The notes beneath the pieces are model-generated. The model made no database searches, was not told where the DNA came from, and saw only the letters and a program-made list of their open reading frames with translations. Positions 1 through 12,465 of a stretch of DNA of 64,000 nucleotides are shown here, one piece after another (position 1 is the first letter of the stretch; every line of letters starts with the position of its first letter). A program made the position numbers and the translations under genes. This DNA comes from Eonycteris spelaea (Eukaryota; Chordata; Mammalia; Chiroptera; Pteropodidae): contig PUFA01000661.1 in NCBI GenBank assembly GCA_003508835.1, positions 61,123-125,122 on the forward strand. Reading direction: 5' to 3'.

Positions 1-68
1 CAATGGACTAGTGGCTACCAGAGGAAGGGAAAAGGGGGCAGGGGAAAATAAAATGTTTAAAAAATTTT

Positions 69-89
69 GTGTGTGTGTGTGTGTGTGTG

Positions 90-142
<53 letters not shown>
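69..142. repeat. Compound microsatellite (GT)n then (GA)n
   Basis: A run of GT dinucleotides passes directly into a run of GA dinucleotides with only a short interruption. The long reading frames over it, on both strands, are products of the dinucleotide repeat and not genes. Confidence 0.98.
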
Positions 143-145
<3 letters not shown>

Positions 146-864
146 AAACTGGCGTTTAAATTTTTTTTCATTATTACAAACCTGCCACATTGAATATCCT
201 TGTACACATCTCCTAGAGCACATATATAGGGGTTTTCTGAATAAAACACCCAGAAATTCCATTTTTCCTGATATTAACATTGTCATACCTACTTTCTTTT
301 GATTTGTTTTTTCTGATACCATTTCTATCCCTCTGTTTTTATTTTTAACCACTCTGAGTTGTTTTGCCTGGGTATCTTTTTAAAGCAACATTGACTGCCT
401 TTAAAAATATATAATTATCATTTTTAATGACTGAAATTTATTTACATCATCATGATTACTGTTGTAAGAGCTCTTATCTCAGCCAACTTATTTTGCATTT
501 TCCATCTACCACAATTTTGTTTCTTAGCTTTTACTTTTCTGCTCTGAGAATTCTTTTTTCCAATACTATTTCATAAGTGATACTATCTAGTTCCTTAACA
601 TGCCTATTTAAAGTCAATATCTAGTAGCCTTCTGAACAATACAATAAAAAGACCCTACAAAGTTTATTCATAAGTATTTACTCTTTCCGCACCCCCATAC
701 CAGCTTCCGTATTATTGTGGCTAATATCTTAGCAACATGTTGTTTTTAACAACCCTCACTCAACTTAGAAAAAAAAGTCAATACTTATTTTTATTTGTTC
801 ACCAGCTTCTTACTCATGACTGATTGATATATCATCCCTATTCTTCAGGTTCAATTTTGTTCCA
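143..864. other. Unassigned AT-rich intergenic DNA
   Basis: No coding, RNA or repeat signature that I can name. Reading frames are short and compositionally biased. Confidence 0.6.
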
Positions 865-1370
865 GTTACTATTGCTACTGACAAATTAACCCAAAACTTT
901 GTGGCTTCAGACAGCAACCATTTCATTATACTCTGTGGGTCAGGAATTTGTGTTACTCTTAGCTGGACAATTCTTCTGCATCTTATGAATTTGACGATGA
1001 CACTGTGGTATTCAGCAGGAGGACTGACTTTTCGATGACCCAGAGTAGCTACACAAAGCCTCTCTAGTATAGAAGTCTCAGAAGAGTTGAACACCTTATA
1101 GGGCAACTGGCAGCTACCGGAGCAAGTGTCCTAAACAATCAGTTGAAAGCTGAATGACTTTTTCTGATCTAGAATTGAAAGTCAATATGACGTCACTCCT
1201 ATCATATTCTGCTGGTTTCAAAAGAGAGTCACACGGGCAGTCCAGATGCAAGGAGAGGGAATTCGACTCCTTTTGATGGGGAGTAGCCAAGTCACACTGG
1301 AAAACAGCTTGTGAGAGGTAGATATTGTTATGGTCATTTCTGGAAAACACTATCTGCCACAATTCCCTTT
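865..1370 (-). mobile_element. MaLR (MLT1-type) LTR, antisense
   Basis: The plus strand reads as the reverse of an MLT1 LTR. The end of the LTR comes first, with a version of 'aacttagtggctt' and 'ctgtgggtcaggaattt' near 890-955. The 'cacactgg' and 'atattctgctgg' part typical of the LTR body follows near 1,190-1,300. Two short minus-strand reading frames here (810-1106 and 1114-1362) lie inside the LTR and are not treated as genes. Subfamily is not assigned, and divergence is high, as expected for these old elements. Confidence 0.6.
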
Positions 1371-1379
1371 TACTTAAGT

Positions 1380-1790
1380 GTTTCTATAGCAACTCTTTTG
1401 GGAGAAGTTTATGAGTAATAAACTTTTTCAATACTTACACGTTTGAAAATGTCTTTATTACATCCTCACTACTGAATGATCACTTAACTAAATGTAGACT
1501 TAAGAGGTGACAGCTGTTTTTATTTAGCACTTTGAATATGTTACTTCTGACATCTCTTTTTGCTGATAAGAGGTTGGTACTAATCTGCATTTCTTGATAT
1601 GTATCTCTTTTTTCTCCCTGGTAGATTTTATATTTTTCATTATCTTTGACATTCTACAGTTTCACTCAATATGTCTCAATGTGGATTTATTCTTATTTGA
1701 CCAGCTCAAGACTCAGTGTACTCCTTCAGTCTGAGGACTTAGGTATTCTTTCCGTGTACAGCCCTGAGTAGAAAGCAAATTGTATTGCCT
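1380..1790 (-). mobile_element. Old L1 (L1M) fragment, antisense
   Basis: The text around 1,540-1,760 ('gacatctctttttgctgataagaggt', then a 'caatatgtctcaatgtggattt' stretch) is the familiar antisense face of the L1 5' half. No open frame survives. Confidence 0.5.
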
Positions 1791-3049
1791 CTGTTGGGAC
1801 AGTGTAATGGAATTTTCTTTTTCCATTTAATGTAGGGAATGCTCCCTCATAGCTTCTGGCTTGATGCATTTAACTCAGTTTCAGTTCTCTACATGTACTG
1901 GGTCCATGGCTAGGTACCGCTTCCCCACCAGCTATTAAATCCTACACCTATTCCTCTCTGAAAACTTATCAGTTTAGGATCCTGTCCATCATACTGCCTT
2001 TACATTCCCTCTCTATTTGGGTCAACTAGGATAACTCTTTCTTGCTTTGAATTTGTGTATGTATATAAGAGTGTGTCTGTGTGTTTATATACATATATAG
2101 TTATAGTTATAATTTTATTCAGCATTCATAAATACTTGAAGGGAGGGGTGGAATTTCCTTACAACTAAGTTTATCATATTGACCAGAAGTCCAAAGACTC
2201 CACTATACCACTTAAATTGTCCATACCCAAATCCCTTGGCTCCAGAAGTTTCCATTCAGAACATACTTAATTTATAACATCATAGACATCAGCTATAGAT
2301 TCCCTTTCGTCATCACAGAAACCTAGAGAAAAGATTAAAGATTAAAAGGATAAGAATATGTGCCAAGAAACCAAGATGCACAGAAAGCTGGAATATATTA
2401 TTCATTCATTGAAAAATATTTGGAGTCCTCTTCTACTCTTTCTTTTCCTATTTATTCTCTCCCTCGCCTCACCATGTTCTCATGGAAAATTTTCATGACC
2501 TCACTAAGTCAAATTCCCCTCTTAATAGATCTCATAGCACTATGTACTTCTTCATAACACAACAGCATTAGTTTTACATTTATATATTTTTTAAATTAAT
2601 ATCACCCTTCCCCTTAAATGAAGGGGAGCACCACGTCTGGTAATCATGTAATAGCTTATATAACACAAACTCTCCACTGATAACATTTATAATCTCTAGA
2701 TAACAATGAAAAAATATGAAAGCACAAGAGAGTGAGCAAAAATTGTTAGAAACTGAAGGGAGTAGACACTTGAGAGAAGGGAATGGCACTGAGTTTCCTG
2801 TTTTACAGTTTTCATCTGAGTGTAGCCCTAAATGGTGCTATGCCAAGCAGCTAAATTCAAATTGAAACCTGCAATCTTACTAGCTGAAGAATAAGAAAAC
2901 AAGAGTTCAGGACTGACAGTAGCTGTAAAGGAGGAAAACTTCAGAAAAGGCAAGAGCTTCATATTCTGTATATAAACCGTCCAATTCTCTAACTGAACCA
3001 TGCAAGTAGGGACAGACCAAACAGTCCATTCGTGGCTAAATGAACTCAA
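1791..3049. other. Unassigned intergenic DNA
   Basis: No supported gene or named repeat. It includes a short TA/TG-rich patch near 2,056-2,110. Small frames on both strands show no recognisable domain. Confidence 0.55.
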
Positions 3050-3730
3050 CTAAACTGAGATGTCTGCTGCTGCTCACTGCAGGGAAGGCAAAGTTAAAGT
3101 TTCAGTTCAGGCAATTAACTCCGTGTTAATACAAAACAGTAATACTCTTCTGAGGAACACAAGGAAATCACAGTTTCTATAAAGTATCAATCACAACATC
3201 TAAGATAAAATCCAAAATTATTAGACATTAAAGAAAACAAGAAAATATGCCCATATTCAAAACAAAGCAATCAATGAAGCTGACTTGAGTAGATCTAAAT
3301 ATTGGAATTAGCAGACAAAGGCTTTAAAGCAGCTATTAGTATTATAGTTAAGGCATAAATGCTGTAATATAAATGAACTAAAAGGAAAACTCAGCAGAGA
3401 AATAGTATTAGTGTTTTTTTTTTAAAAAAAAGGAAATTCTAAACTGAAGATACTGTATCTGAGATTAAAACTTCACTGAATGGGGTTTCATAACAGATTA
3501 GAGATTACAGAAGAAAGTATGTGAACTTGAAAATATTTATATAGAAATGATACAATGTGAAGAACAGAGAGAAAAAAAATGTTGAAAAGAATGAATGGAG
3601 CTTCAGGTACTTTCAAACCAAAATCAAAAGGTTTAACATACACAATTAAAGTCCAGGAAAGAGAGGTAAAAGAGAATGCCATGCAAAAATACTTAAAAAT
3701 ATAATGAACATTGTGAACAACCAGCATTCA
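3050..3730 (+). mobile_element. L1M fragment: ORF1 region, sense
   Basis: The sequence follows the L1M ORF1 region in order: 'ttggaattagcagacaaaggctttaaagcagctatta' near 3,302, then 'ctcagcagagaaatag', then a 'gagattacagaagaaagt' stretch and a '...gaacttgaa' stretch to about 3,600. Frames are broken by indels and A-runs, so no ORF1 protein can be made. It is continuous with the L1M 3' UTR that follows, implying a large internal deletion of ORF2. Confidence 0.75.
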
Positions 3731-4300
3731 GACTGTAGTTTCTAAATACCATTTTCTAGTAAAAGGAACCAGGCCTCTTTGGAGAAGGGGCAGGAAAAAT
3801 ACAAGATAGGCCTGGAGCATCAGATAGGCCTCCAAAGGGGACGGGTGAGAGAGCCGAAAAGGAGGCGGAGGAGCGAGGAATCGTTACAGAAAAAGAGTAG
3901 GGGTATCTCAAAAGGACACAGGAAAAAACGTCAAAGAGCTTCCAATCACCAAAGCTGGAACAATTAAAGAACATAAATAATGACAGTATTGAATTAGAAT
4001 CTAAAGAATGAAATAAATATCCATGACTCTATTCTGATATAAACAAATGATTGAATAAATAAATAAAATAAATGGGGGTTGGGGAATACATCTTTCCTAC
4101 AGAAGAATTCCAAATTATATAGATACGACCTCTTCCAAGAGTTAGAGGGAAATTTTTCCCCCTGTGAGTATGAGCATACTTAGTGACTTGCTTCCATATT
4201 CCTATTCCCCAATCTGATAGAAATTGTTCACTGGTGCCCTTAAACAGTTAATAAACTTTGAAAGTTGAAGTCATTTTAAAACAGCAAAAACAAGCCAATC
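3731..4300 (+). mobile_element. L1M/L1ME 3' UTR, sense
   Basis: Typical L1M 3' UTR wording is present: 'agagcttccaatcaccaaagctggaac', 'aatgacagtattgaatt', 'aaatatccatgactctattctgat', then 'gaattccaaatt' and 'cttagtgacttgcttcc' around 4,100-4,195. It directly continues the ORF1 piece, so the two are probably one internally deleted element. Confidence 0.7.
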
Positions 4301-6000
4301 AAAAGGTCACATTATCTCTGGTACAATTTTAATCTCTTGAGTTTAGGATATATGCCTTCAGGCATTTCATTTAGTTTCTAGCATTTTAACTTTAAGCTTC
4401 CCACCTTTGTTCATTCCTTTTTATTTTTCTTTTACTTCAAGTAAAAACACAGTGTTAAAACAACATTAAGCTATTTGTTTTAACTGAACAAGTACCAGGA
4501 TATTTAGAGTTTAAAACCCTCTGGAACCATAATTCTAACAACCCCTGCCCCCATATAAATATATGCTATAATAGACTCTTTCATTGCAAAACTCATACCC
4601 ATAAGGCAATGTCATTTATCATTGAGTAAATAATGCAAGATAACATAATGAAAATGAGAGTTTGCTTTAGTCCCTTAACTATAAATAAAAATGTGTAGCA
4701 CTTTGCAGAATTACCACATGTGGTATGATATTAACTTAAATACCAATCTTTAAGCCAAACTGTACATAAGATAAACTGTGCTCTGGTCTCAAGTTTTAAA
4801 TAGTCTCTCTCTTCTTTAATTTTACTGCTTTCATGAAGCATATATGAGTGACTGCATATAATTTGTGATCATGTAATGAAAGACCCAATTGATATGTATA
4901 TGCAAACAAACAAACAAACAAATCCCAATATCTGGAGTTAATGCTGCTGTGGGAAGTATAAAAAGCGCTTGTAATGAAGATCAATGCAGTAAAGCCAAGC
5001 CACAATCAGAGTCAAAGACCTTTTCCTGGATAAAGAAAGCAAAATCACTGTCAGCTGTGACTTGACTTCCATATTATACCCAGTCAAGGGGATGGGGGAG
5101 GTCTAAATGTGAACACTGCAAACAAAAAGTGATTTTACTCACATCAGTATCACATAGTCATACACTGAATGATGCTTCAACATGATGTGATAGGAGGGAA
5201 TTCAACTTCCTTGATGGCCTCTGTGTTTATTCTGGCTATTCTCATCACATCTTAGCATCCAGATGCCATTCCTCTTTGGTGCCTAATGTGTTTATGCTCC
5301 CATTATCAGCAGGCATTGGGTTGCAAAGACCAGATTGGAAGTGATTTCACTCTATTTTCAAAGAGAGAAGAATTTATCGCTTTGATTGCTACTTCCTTGC
5401 AAAGTAGAGCTTGCTTCAGTTTCTAGAGTGCCACTTAAACTAAATTACAGCAGAGTGATCAGGAAAGGGTTCCTGAGAGACCTCGGTACAGTTACAGGAA
5501 AAAGATTTCAGGTTTTCTACTCCTTTTTCAAGAAGTAATATTTGTTCATGGAGCTGACCAGGGAGGCAGAAAGGCTGAACTGCAATGTCTGATTCCTCAT
5601 TCGGACATGTGTCTTAAGAAACACTGATTCATTTCCTGAAACTACCAACAATTAAAGATTTCATATGATATATCTAAATTTTAAAACTAGAGAATACTTT
5701 TTCTGTGTCAAAACTGTTAAAGACACATCAAAGAACACGACAAAGAACCAATCAATCACAGCACAGCCTGTTGTGGGTACACCTCTCCTACCAATTTGGA
5801 CTTTGTCCTCATGGAACCCCTTAATCCTTCCCTTGGCCTTTTTCATATTGTTTAAGGCACAAGGCTTTGCACATACCGATAGCTCTGTTATCCAGGGGCA
5901 AATGAATTGATTTGTCAGTTTAAAAAGAAAAATGCACTTACAAAAACTTAAAACTAGCTGTGAAAATGTCTATTAGAAATAATCAATTTAGAAGAAATAA
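4301..6000. other. Unassigned intergenic DNA
   Basis: Nothing supported. A short (CAAA)n run lies at about 4,903-4,921. Frames at 4796-5005 (-), 5661-5846 (-) and 5665-5910 (+) overlap or are composition-driven and show no recognisable domain. Confidence 0.55.
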
Positions 6001-6165
6001 TTGATACTTGAGTACTTACCATGTAGCTGACACTCTTCTAATCTCTTGCAATCCTTATTCTTTCTACCCCCCCCTTTTTTTTTTTACAAATGAGGAAATA
6101 TGCTAAGAAAGGCTAAGTACCCAAGATTACCAAGAGTTCAACTCCAGAGTATTCTTAACCTCTAT
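6001..6165 (-). mobile_element. MIR SINE fragment, antisense
   Basis: The antisense MIR layout is visible: 'gagtacttaccatgtagctgacactcttctaa', a C/T run, then 'acaaatgaggaaata' and 'gctaagtacccaagatt', matching the reversed MIR core. The poly-C/poly-T run at 6,067-6,085 has replaced part of the core. Confidence 0.65.
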
Positions 6166-7117
6166 GCCCATGGCCTCTTTTGCATGGCAACCCTACAGAG
6201 CAACCATGACATCCCACCTGTATTAATGTCATGTGGAAGATGAGCGGCCCATCACAGACAACAGCAAAGGTGAGGGAAAACCTGAGGGCTGGGTTCAAGA
6301 CTGAAGGGAGAATAATTAGGTCAGAGAAGAGAGGGGGCACAAACAACAGACACTGCATCTTGCCAGCTCTCTTCCCATTCTAATACTTAGAAGAGGCTGA
6401 ACCAAAGTTAGAATCTAGTCTACATCATTTTGACAGGTATGAGTTTTGAGTCACATTTTAAATTTTACATTTAGAGCACCTAAAACATCATACTTATATT
6501 CTTTTCATACTTTTAAGGAATGAGTGTGTGTTTCTAAATATTACATATAAGTTTAATGAAATAATTTTATCTTAAGTCCATTTGTACCATATTCTTCTTC
6601 TTTTAACCATGACTGGGGATTCAGTAACCCCATTTTATTCCTCCCCTCATTACTTTGTTATTCAGTACTCATGTTTCCTGAGCATTGACTAGAGTAAGAA
6701 ATTTCCTAGGCTAGACCCTTGGTCACAAGTTCAAGTCATTTTACAAATGCTCTCATGGGGGCTTCTGTAACCTTGCTCACTTAAATGAGCATGCCCACCA
6801 CATCAGTGCTGGATCTCAGTAATGCTTCAGTTTGCATTTTCCCCTATTTGAACCTGAGATTTGCAAATTCCTCTCTTTTCCTTCTTCTAGCTGCACTCAG
6901 GTTGCTACGACCAGTATTTATCTGAGTTACTGAATCATTACTCTTCAATCAGCCCCGATTCTCACTTTCAGGTTCACTCCCATGGCATCTGTACTCCACT
7001 CCCGTTCCTGGCCATGGAATGCTGCCTCCTTAGTATAAATGTCTCCTTCTTCTTTCTCACATCTACTTTCCCACCTCTCAGTTGATAGGAGCCTTTAAAG
7101 TTGCTCAGGTTTTCCAA

Positions 7118-7119
<2 letters not shown>
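6166..7119. other. Unassigned intergenic DNA
   Basis: No gene or nameable repeat. The minus-strand frame at 6155-6358 has no recognisable domain. Confidence 0.55.

Positions 7120-7170
<51 letters not shown>
7120..7170. repeat. (CA)n microsatellite
   Basis: Uninterrupted CA repeat of about 25 units. Confidence 0.98.
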
Positions 7171-7172
<2 letters not shown>

Positions 7173-7429
7173 CACACCCAAAATGTGCTTTCCCTCTTTG
7201 ACCCAATAGCATTTGCCATTAAACTATACCAACCAGTGGTTTACACCCTCTTCTACTTCAGGATCATACATTTCTTATTAAACTGTTGAAGTCTGGCATC
7301 TTATCATACCACTTTGCTAAAAGTTTACTTTAAGCATTCACTATGACTTATTTCTTGCCAAATCTAGCTTTACCTCAGTCCTTATTTTCCTTGACTCTCT
7401 GTGGTTCTGACACTACTAACCTCCCACCA

Positions 7430-8225
7430 CCTCTGATGATTCATGGAACACTGTACTGTCTACATCCCCTCTTACATTTCTGCCCCCAGAACACTGGGTG
7501 CATCTCAAGATTCCATCCTGGTTCCTCATCACATCTTCGAGGCTTTCCTTCGTTCACATCTCAGGTACTCAACCCATCATTCTATTCCTTATCACCAGCT
7601 TTGATCTTTTAAGTCCCTACCACCTATCTCCAAAGCAATTCTTCTCAAACTACCTGTGTTAAAGGGCTAGTTATTTTTCCCATTACAGGTCAATACTTTT
7701 GTGAAATATAATACAAATAAATCATACAAAAAAGACATGAAATACAACCTCAAATTTTTAAAATTAAAATTAACATAAATAATCAGAACAAACCATAGCA
7801 AAGGAAAAACAAAAACAATTACTATAAAAGTTTCTAAATGATAACTCTCTCAGTACTCATCTCCCTGCAGACCAACTAGGTTGTGGGTGCGTGCGGCTGG
7901 TGGAGAACTCTTAAAGAAGCACAGCTCTAGCGGCTGTAGGGCATCTGATTGGCCTCCTACCATTCCCTAACATACACCAACTTCCACATTTGTTATGGCA
8001 ACAGCACCTTCCACTGGGTCCAAAACTTTTCATCATCTTGATTCCTCTCTTTTGTAACTCCACCCAATCATTTATCAACTTTAAATTCTCTCTTCAAGTT
8101 CTTTCTTGCATCCAACTCTTCTCCACATTGATGGCAAAACCCTGATCCAGAAACTATGACCACCTACCTGAACTATTATCAACAGCATTCGAAAGGAGTC
8201 TCCCTGTGTGGTGAGCAGTCTTTAG
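7430..8225 (+). mobile_element. Ancient L2-like LINE fragments, sense, interrupted
   Basis: Two blocks (about 7,430-7,640 and 7,960-8,225) resemble one very old LINE-type sequence seen again at 21.4 and 35.5 kb: 'ctgcccccagaacactggg', 'gatcttttaagtccc', 'cttgattcctctcttttgtaactccaccca', 'ctgaactattatcaacagcattc'. The AT-rich piece between them (7,650-7,930) starts with 'cttctcaaact' and ends 'agcacagctct' and may be a separate DNA transposon remnant. Family assignment is from memory. Confidence 0.4.
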
Positions 8226-8602
8226 TGCTATTTTGAATATGGTCATGCACCACTTAATGACAAGGATATGTTCTGAGAAATGCTTTGTTAGATGATTTCG
8301 TTGTTGTGCAAATATACATAAACCTAGCCTACTACACACATAGGCTGTATGGTATACCCTATTGCTTCTAGACTACAAATGTGCACAGCATGCTACTGTA
8401 CTGATACCTTGGTCCCTATAACACAATGCTATTTGTATTTCTAAACAAAGAAAGGTATAGTTAAATATGGTATAAAAGATAAAAATGGTACACATATATG
8501 TATAGAGCACTTACCATGAATGAATCTTTCAGGACTTGAAGTTGCTCTGGATGAGTGAGTGAGTGATGAGTGAATGTACATTGCTTTTGACTTACCTTCT
8601 CT

Positions 8603-8715
8603 TCCCTCCCTCCCACCTTCCTTCCTTCCTTCCTTCCTTCCTTCCTTCCTTCCTCCTTCCTTCCTTCCTTCCTTCCTTCCTTCCTTCCTTCCTCTCTCCC
8701 TCCCTCCCTTCCTTC
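8603..8715. repeat. (CCTT)n / (CCCT)n tetranucleotide repeat
   Basis: About 110 bases of CCTT units with a few CCT and CCCT interruptions. It creates a spurious Glu-Gly-Arg-Lys-rich frame on the minus strand. Confidence 0.97.
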
Positions 8716-8732
8716 CTCTTTAGATGATGGTA

Positions 8733-8805
8733 TTTTTTTTTTAAAAAAATTTTTCCCATTATAGTTGACATTCAATATTATTTGATATTAATTTCAGGTG
8801 TAGAC
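8733..8805 (-). mobile_element. L1 3' end, antisense, very short
   Basis: A T-run is followed by 'attatagttgacattcaatatta' and 'aatttcaggtgtagac', the reversed tail of the same L1 3' UTR type seen at 18,935-19,265. It lies inside the split DNA transposon. Confidence 0.55.
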
Positions 8806-9779
8806 TTTATAAACACTGTACACATGGGTTAACACTAACTTTATAAACAACAAAAATTAAATCAAGCACAAGAGAAAGTGATGAACTTAAGAGACAGGTA
8901 AGCAAGAGGTAAATGAGGCTGCTGCTGGTGAAACACAGGCATACTGTTTTATAGTAAACTTTTTTATATATCAATAGAAAGAGCACACTCTAAAATAATA
9001 AAAAAACATCATATAGTAAATATAGCAACCGGTAACATAGATATTTATTAGCATTATCAATATCGTGCAGTGTACATAATTTCATGTGCTATATTTTTAC
9101 ATAACTGGCAGTGCAGTGTGTTTGTTTACACCAGCATCACTGCAGACATGTGCTGCATTATGCTACAACATCAGGATGGCTACAATGTCACAAGGTGATA
9201 ACAGTTTTTCAGCTCCATTATAATCTCTTGGGGCTACTATTGTATATGTGCTCCCTTCTTGATCAAAATATTTTTATGTCATAAAATAGGATGGTTATGC
9301 AGCATAACCATCAAAAAAAGTCCACATGTACAATGGGGTAGTCCATTAGATTATGTAATTTTAGTTATTCCTCTCTGATCCCTCCCCTTAAACACAGAAT
9401 TTCTGGAACCATTGTAATTGTTGCTGCCACATGACTAGTTGTGGCCAATGAGTTGTAAACGGGAGTGTGTCATTTCTAACCCTAGTAATATTAATTGCTG
9501 GCGCATGGCCCGCCAGAGTGCTCTTTTCCCTCTCTTAAGGTAAACAAAATATGAGATGTTGGCTAGTTTGCCACCCTGGGTGCCCCAAATGATTATAATA
9601 AGCAGAAACCCCAGTTGAGCTGTGATGAACACGCAGCCTGAGCAAGAAGTATACCTTTATTATTGTTTTTAGAACACAAAGATTTTAGCTGTTATTACTG
9701 CTAACTAACTTAATGTACTCTGATTTATGCACTCCGTACCAACCTTCTTCTGTCTCCAAAACCATATTACCAAGACTGA

Positions 9780-9990
9780 GTCCTAAAGCACCAATGTCAT
9801 GGCCCTGCTTAAAAAAAAAATGCTTCAAATCAATTTCTATGGTTTAAAGAAAAAATGCAAACTCCGTAGTATTCAAAGTTCTTATCAATCTATGTTTTTC
9901 AGTCTTATTCTACCAGAGCAACCTCCTAATACCTGACTTTCTGAACCTCGTTTCTAACAACGATTCCATAAGCTCCCCTGCACCAACAGA
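9780..9990 (+). mobile_element. L2-like LINE fragment, sense
   Basis: 'caatgtcatggccctgctt', 'tgcaaactccgtagtattcaaagttctt' and 'accagagcaacctcctaatacctga' follow the L2 order 'cactcccctgcttaaa ... caaactccttag ... cac'. It is strongly diverged. The flanking 9,331-9,780 holds nothing I can assign. Confidence 0.45.
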
Positions 9991-10059
9991 GGAATACTTT
10001 CACATCTTTCTTCTTTTTAAAGTAAAGATCAATCCCATATACTCCCTTAAACTTTCTTA

Positions 10060-10310
10060 CACAGCCCTAATAACAGCTAACACTTACTTAATACCGAGTG
10101 CTAGGTTTTGTTCTAAGCACTTTTGATGTACTACTCAGTCTTCACAGTAACTCTATGAAGTGGGCACTCTTATTACTAAACACATTTACAGATGAGGAAA
10201 CAAAAATATAGGGACTAAAAACCTGTCCAAGGTTCCACAGCTAATAAATGAAGGCTGATGAACCCAGCAGTCTCACTCCAAAGCCTGTCTTCTTCACTAC
10301 CACTCTCCAC
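10060..10310 (-). mobile_element. MIR SINE, antisense
   Basis: Nearly complete reversed MIR: 'aacacttacttaataccgagtgctaggttttgttctaagcac', 'ctctatgaagtgggca', 'acagatgaggaaac', 'ctgtccaaggttccacagctaataaatg' and 'ctcactccaaagcctgtc'. Confidence 0.85.
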
Positions 10311-10570
10311 GTTTCTAGGAGGCTCCCATCTCCCTGCTGTGCGGATCTTTCTGGCACATGATAATCTTCTGTCCTGAATGACTAGTCACTATTTCATGTG
10401 TGCATCTTTGTCTACTAAGATAGACTATAAATTCTTGGACTGCAGGGAGCCACTTCACCATTTTTGTTATCATTCAATTAGAAAATGCCACTAAAAAATA
10501 AGCTCCATGACAAGCACAGGTACATGGGAAAGGGTGTGTATTAATCACATATTTTATTTTATTTATTTTA

Positions 10571-11032
10571 TGATACTTTGACATCATGGGGCCTTGCTGA
10601 TCCTGGAGACACAATGCCTTCCAGAGCTAGCTAATATGCAAACCAACCAATCCCAAGTTCACAGCCCCAACCACCTCCTTTATCTAACTCTTACACACCA
10701 AGATAATATTCCCCTACCCTAAATCACTCCAGGGCAAGAAAGCAGACAACTGGAGAACCCCTATAGCCCAAAGTACTCTGAAATTATTCAAACTAGCCAA
10801 TCCTAAATCTGCTTACTCAAGTTTCCTACGCCCAGCTTTGCCTTCCCCCAGGCACCACAAGAAAGTCTCATGTCTAATCTTTCCCTTCTGTCTTTCTTGC
10901 CTCCTGATGCTGGTGCTTCCATGAGTTCCCTGAGTGGCATGACCCCTCTTCTTGGAAACTGTAAATAATAAACTCTTCTTTCAAAGTCAGTTTGTCTCTA
11001 TGTATGTCACCTTATCATACCCGATTAAAACA
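10571..11032 (+). mobile_element. Solo LTR of a class I (ERV1) endogenous retrovirus
   Basis: An element of about 462 bp starts 'tgatactttgaca' and ends near 'gattaaaaca', i.e. TG...CA. The body has 'gccttgctgatcctggagaca', 'agccccaaccacctcc' and 'ggaaagcagacaactgg'-like text. An AATAAA at 10,967-10,972 is followed by 'ctcttctttcaaagtcag' and a T/G-rich stretch, as in a U3-R-U5. No internal retroviral region flanks it on either side, so it is a solo LTR made by LTR-LTR recombination. I could not identify a convincing target-site duplication. Family not named. Confidence 0.7.
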
Positions 11033-12215
11033 AATCTCAGGTATATTCTAAAACAATATCATCCAATCTGGAGGACCTTAGAAATGCAAACTACATACTT
11101 GAGTCCAGGAAAATTCTTAAGGCTTTTTCTTGATTTCATTAATCTTCACTAGTGGTGGAAGGATCACTTTAATTTTTTTTTTGGGGGGGGGTGGTAGATA
11201 GAAGAGATAGAGGAGCAGTCCATAGAAGAGAACAGGTTTGGTGAGCTTCTGTTCAGCATAAAGAGGATAGGAGCCCATCTTGTCCTCCAATTACAACTTT
11301 GCTAGTTACTATCTTAGCACTATCTTAGAATTGGTAACATAATTGTAAAAACTCCATATCTTTAAATGACCTGACATTTGTTAGCCCTTTTCTATTTTGT
11401 CTGTAAGGACTGGAGGTAAAATCTCTAACCCTAAAAGGTCTTAAAATAACCATAGGGGCAACAAAAAAGGTGTAAGCTAAAGAAAGTGCAGCCAATCTGT
11501 AGCCAATCCAGGGAAAAACAATTCCAGAGTAGTGGGTGGAGCAATTGTGAGAGGAGGAAAAATCAGGGTGAGCCCCTCTAACTACCCACCAGGAAAAGTA
11601 CATGAAGATCCTGACCTGAATTTGAGAAGCAGTCTCAGTAATAAAACACAAGGAGTTTCCTCACACTCTCCTAGACGAAGTTAAACAGTATGAATAAATG
11701 CTTAACAGACACTTGTCGAATGCATTCCTTAATCATACAAAATTGCATAGTTACTCGTGGCTTTTAGATATAGTCTACTTTGTCAGACAATAATTTGAAT
11801 TCTTTTTTTTGTCCCTTTCTATATATCCCTTGAGACAAAAACACTGCTCTTCCCCTATTGCATAAGGTGGTATAATTTTCCAAATAGCTCTGATAGTCCA
11901 GTGTTCCTATGAATATGCGCACATTCAGCCAAGCTTCTCTGAAAAAATGCAGATAACTCCCACCCCACAAACACACATTTTAGAGGTTCAGGGAACAAGG
12001 CGTGCAACAGATCCAGGCTATGGCAAGCCAGGAGAATCTCATTCACACAAAACTTCCCACATGTTGATCCCAAGCAAGCAACACAAATCTAGTATGCCTC
12101 AAAGAGACCAGGTAGACCTCAGTCTTTCCCCTTTGGGGATTCGGTCAATTCAGAACTCATCTGGACTATTGGAAATCTTTGAGGTTTGACCTTTACACTC
12201 TTAGTATTAACAATT
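11033..12215. other. Unassigned intergenic DNA
   Basis: It includes a T-run/G-run (about 11,172-11,191). Frames at 11325-11651 (-) and 11764-12189 (both strands) are mutually overlapping and have no recognisable domain. Confidence 0.5.
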
Positions 12216-12465
12216 GGTAACTGCATCTAATATCTGTTGGGTGCTTGCTATGAGACAGGGTAGGCACATTAAGTAGATTATTGCATTTACTCCTCAGTAT
12301 CCAGTGATGTAGGTCCATCATTTGCATTTTACACATGAGTAAACTGAGGCCCAGGGAGGTTAAGATACTTCCCTAAGTTCACAGTTATTAGATGGGACAG
12401 TTGAAATTTAGATTCATATGATATGGCTCCAGATTCCAGACTCTTAGCACTATTCTCTATTACCT
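12216..12465 (-). mobile_element. MIR SINE, antisense
   Basis: The reversed MIR order is preserved: 'ttgggtgcttgctatgaga', 'attgcatttactcctcag', 'acacatgagtaaactgaggcccagggaggttaag', 'agttcacagttattag', 'ccagactcttagcactattctctattacc'. Confidence 0.85.

Larger units (their letters stand above)
8236..9330 (+). mobile_element. Old non-autonomous DNA transposon, split by later insertions
   Basis: The left part (8,236-8,470) has 'cttaatgacaaggatatgttctgagaaatg' and 'gatttcgttgttgtgcaaat', then 'aacctagcctactacacacataggct'. The right part (about 8,990-9,330) has 'ttgtttacaccagcatcac', 'gctacaacatcaggatggctacaatg' and 'ttttcagctccattataatct'. These are the two ends of one widespread mammalian MER-type element of about 0.8-1 kb whose family name I do not assign. 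A TTCC repeat and an L1 tail sit between the halves. Confidence 0.6.

Noticed and set aside
6974..7219. Cys-Val repeat protein and its antisense Thr-His frame
   Set aside because: Products of the CA microsatellite.
8461..8775. Gly-Arg-Lys-Glu repeat protein on the minus strand
   Set aside because: Translation of the CCTT tetranucleotide array.
10571..11032. Full provirus at 10.6 kb
   Set aside because: Only one LTR is present and no gag, pol or env text flanks it, so it is called a solo LTR.
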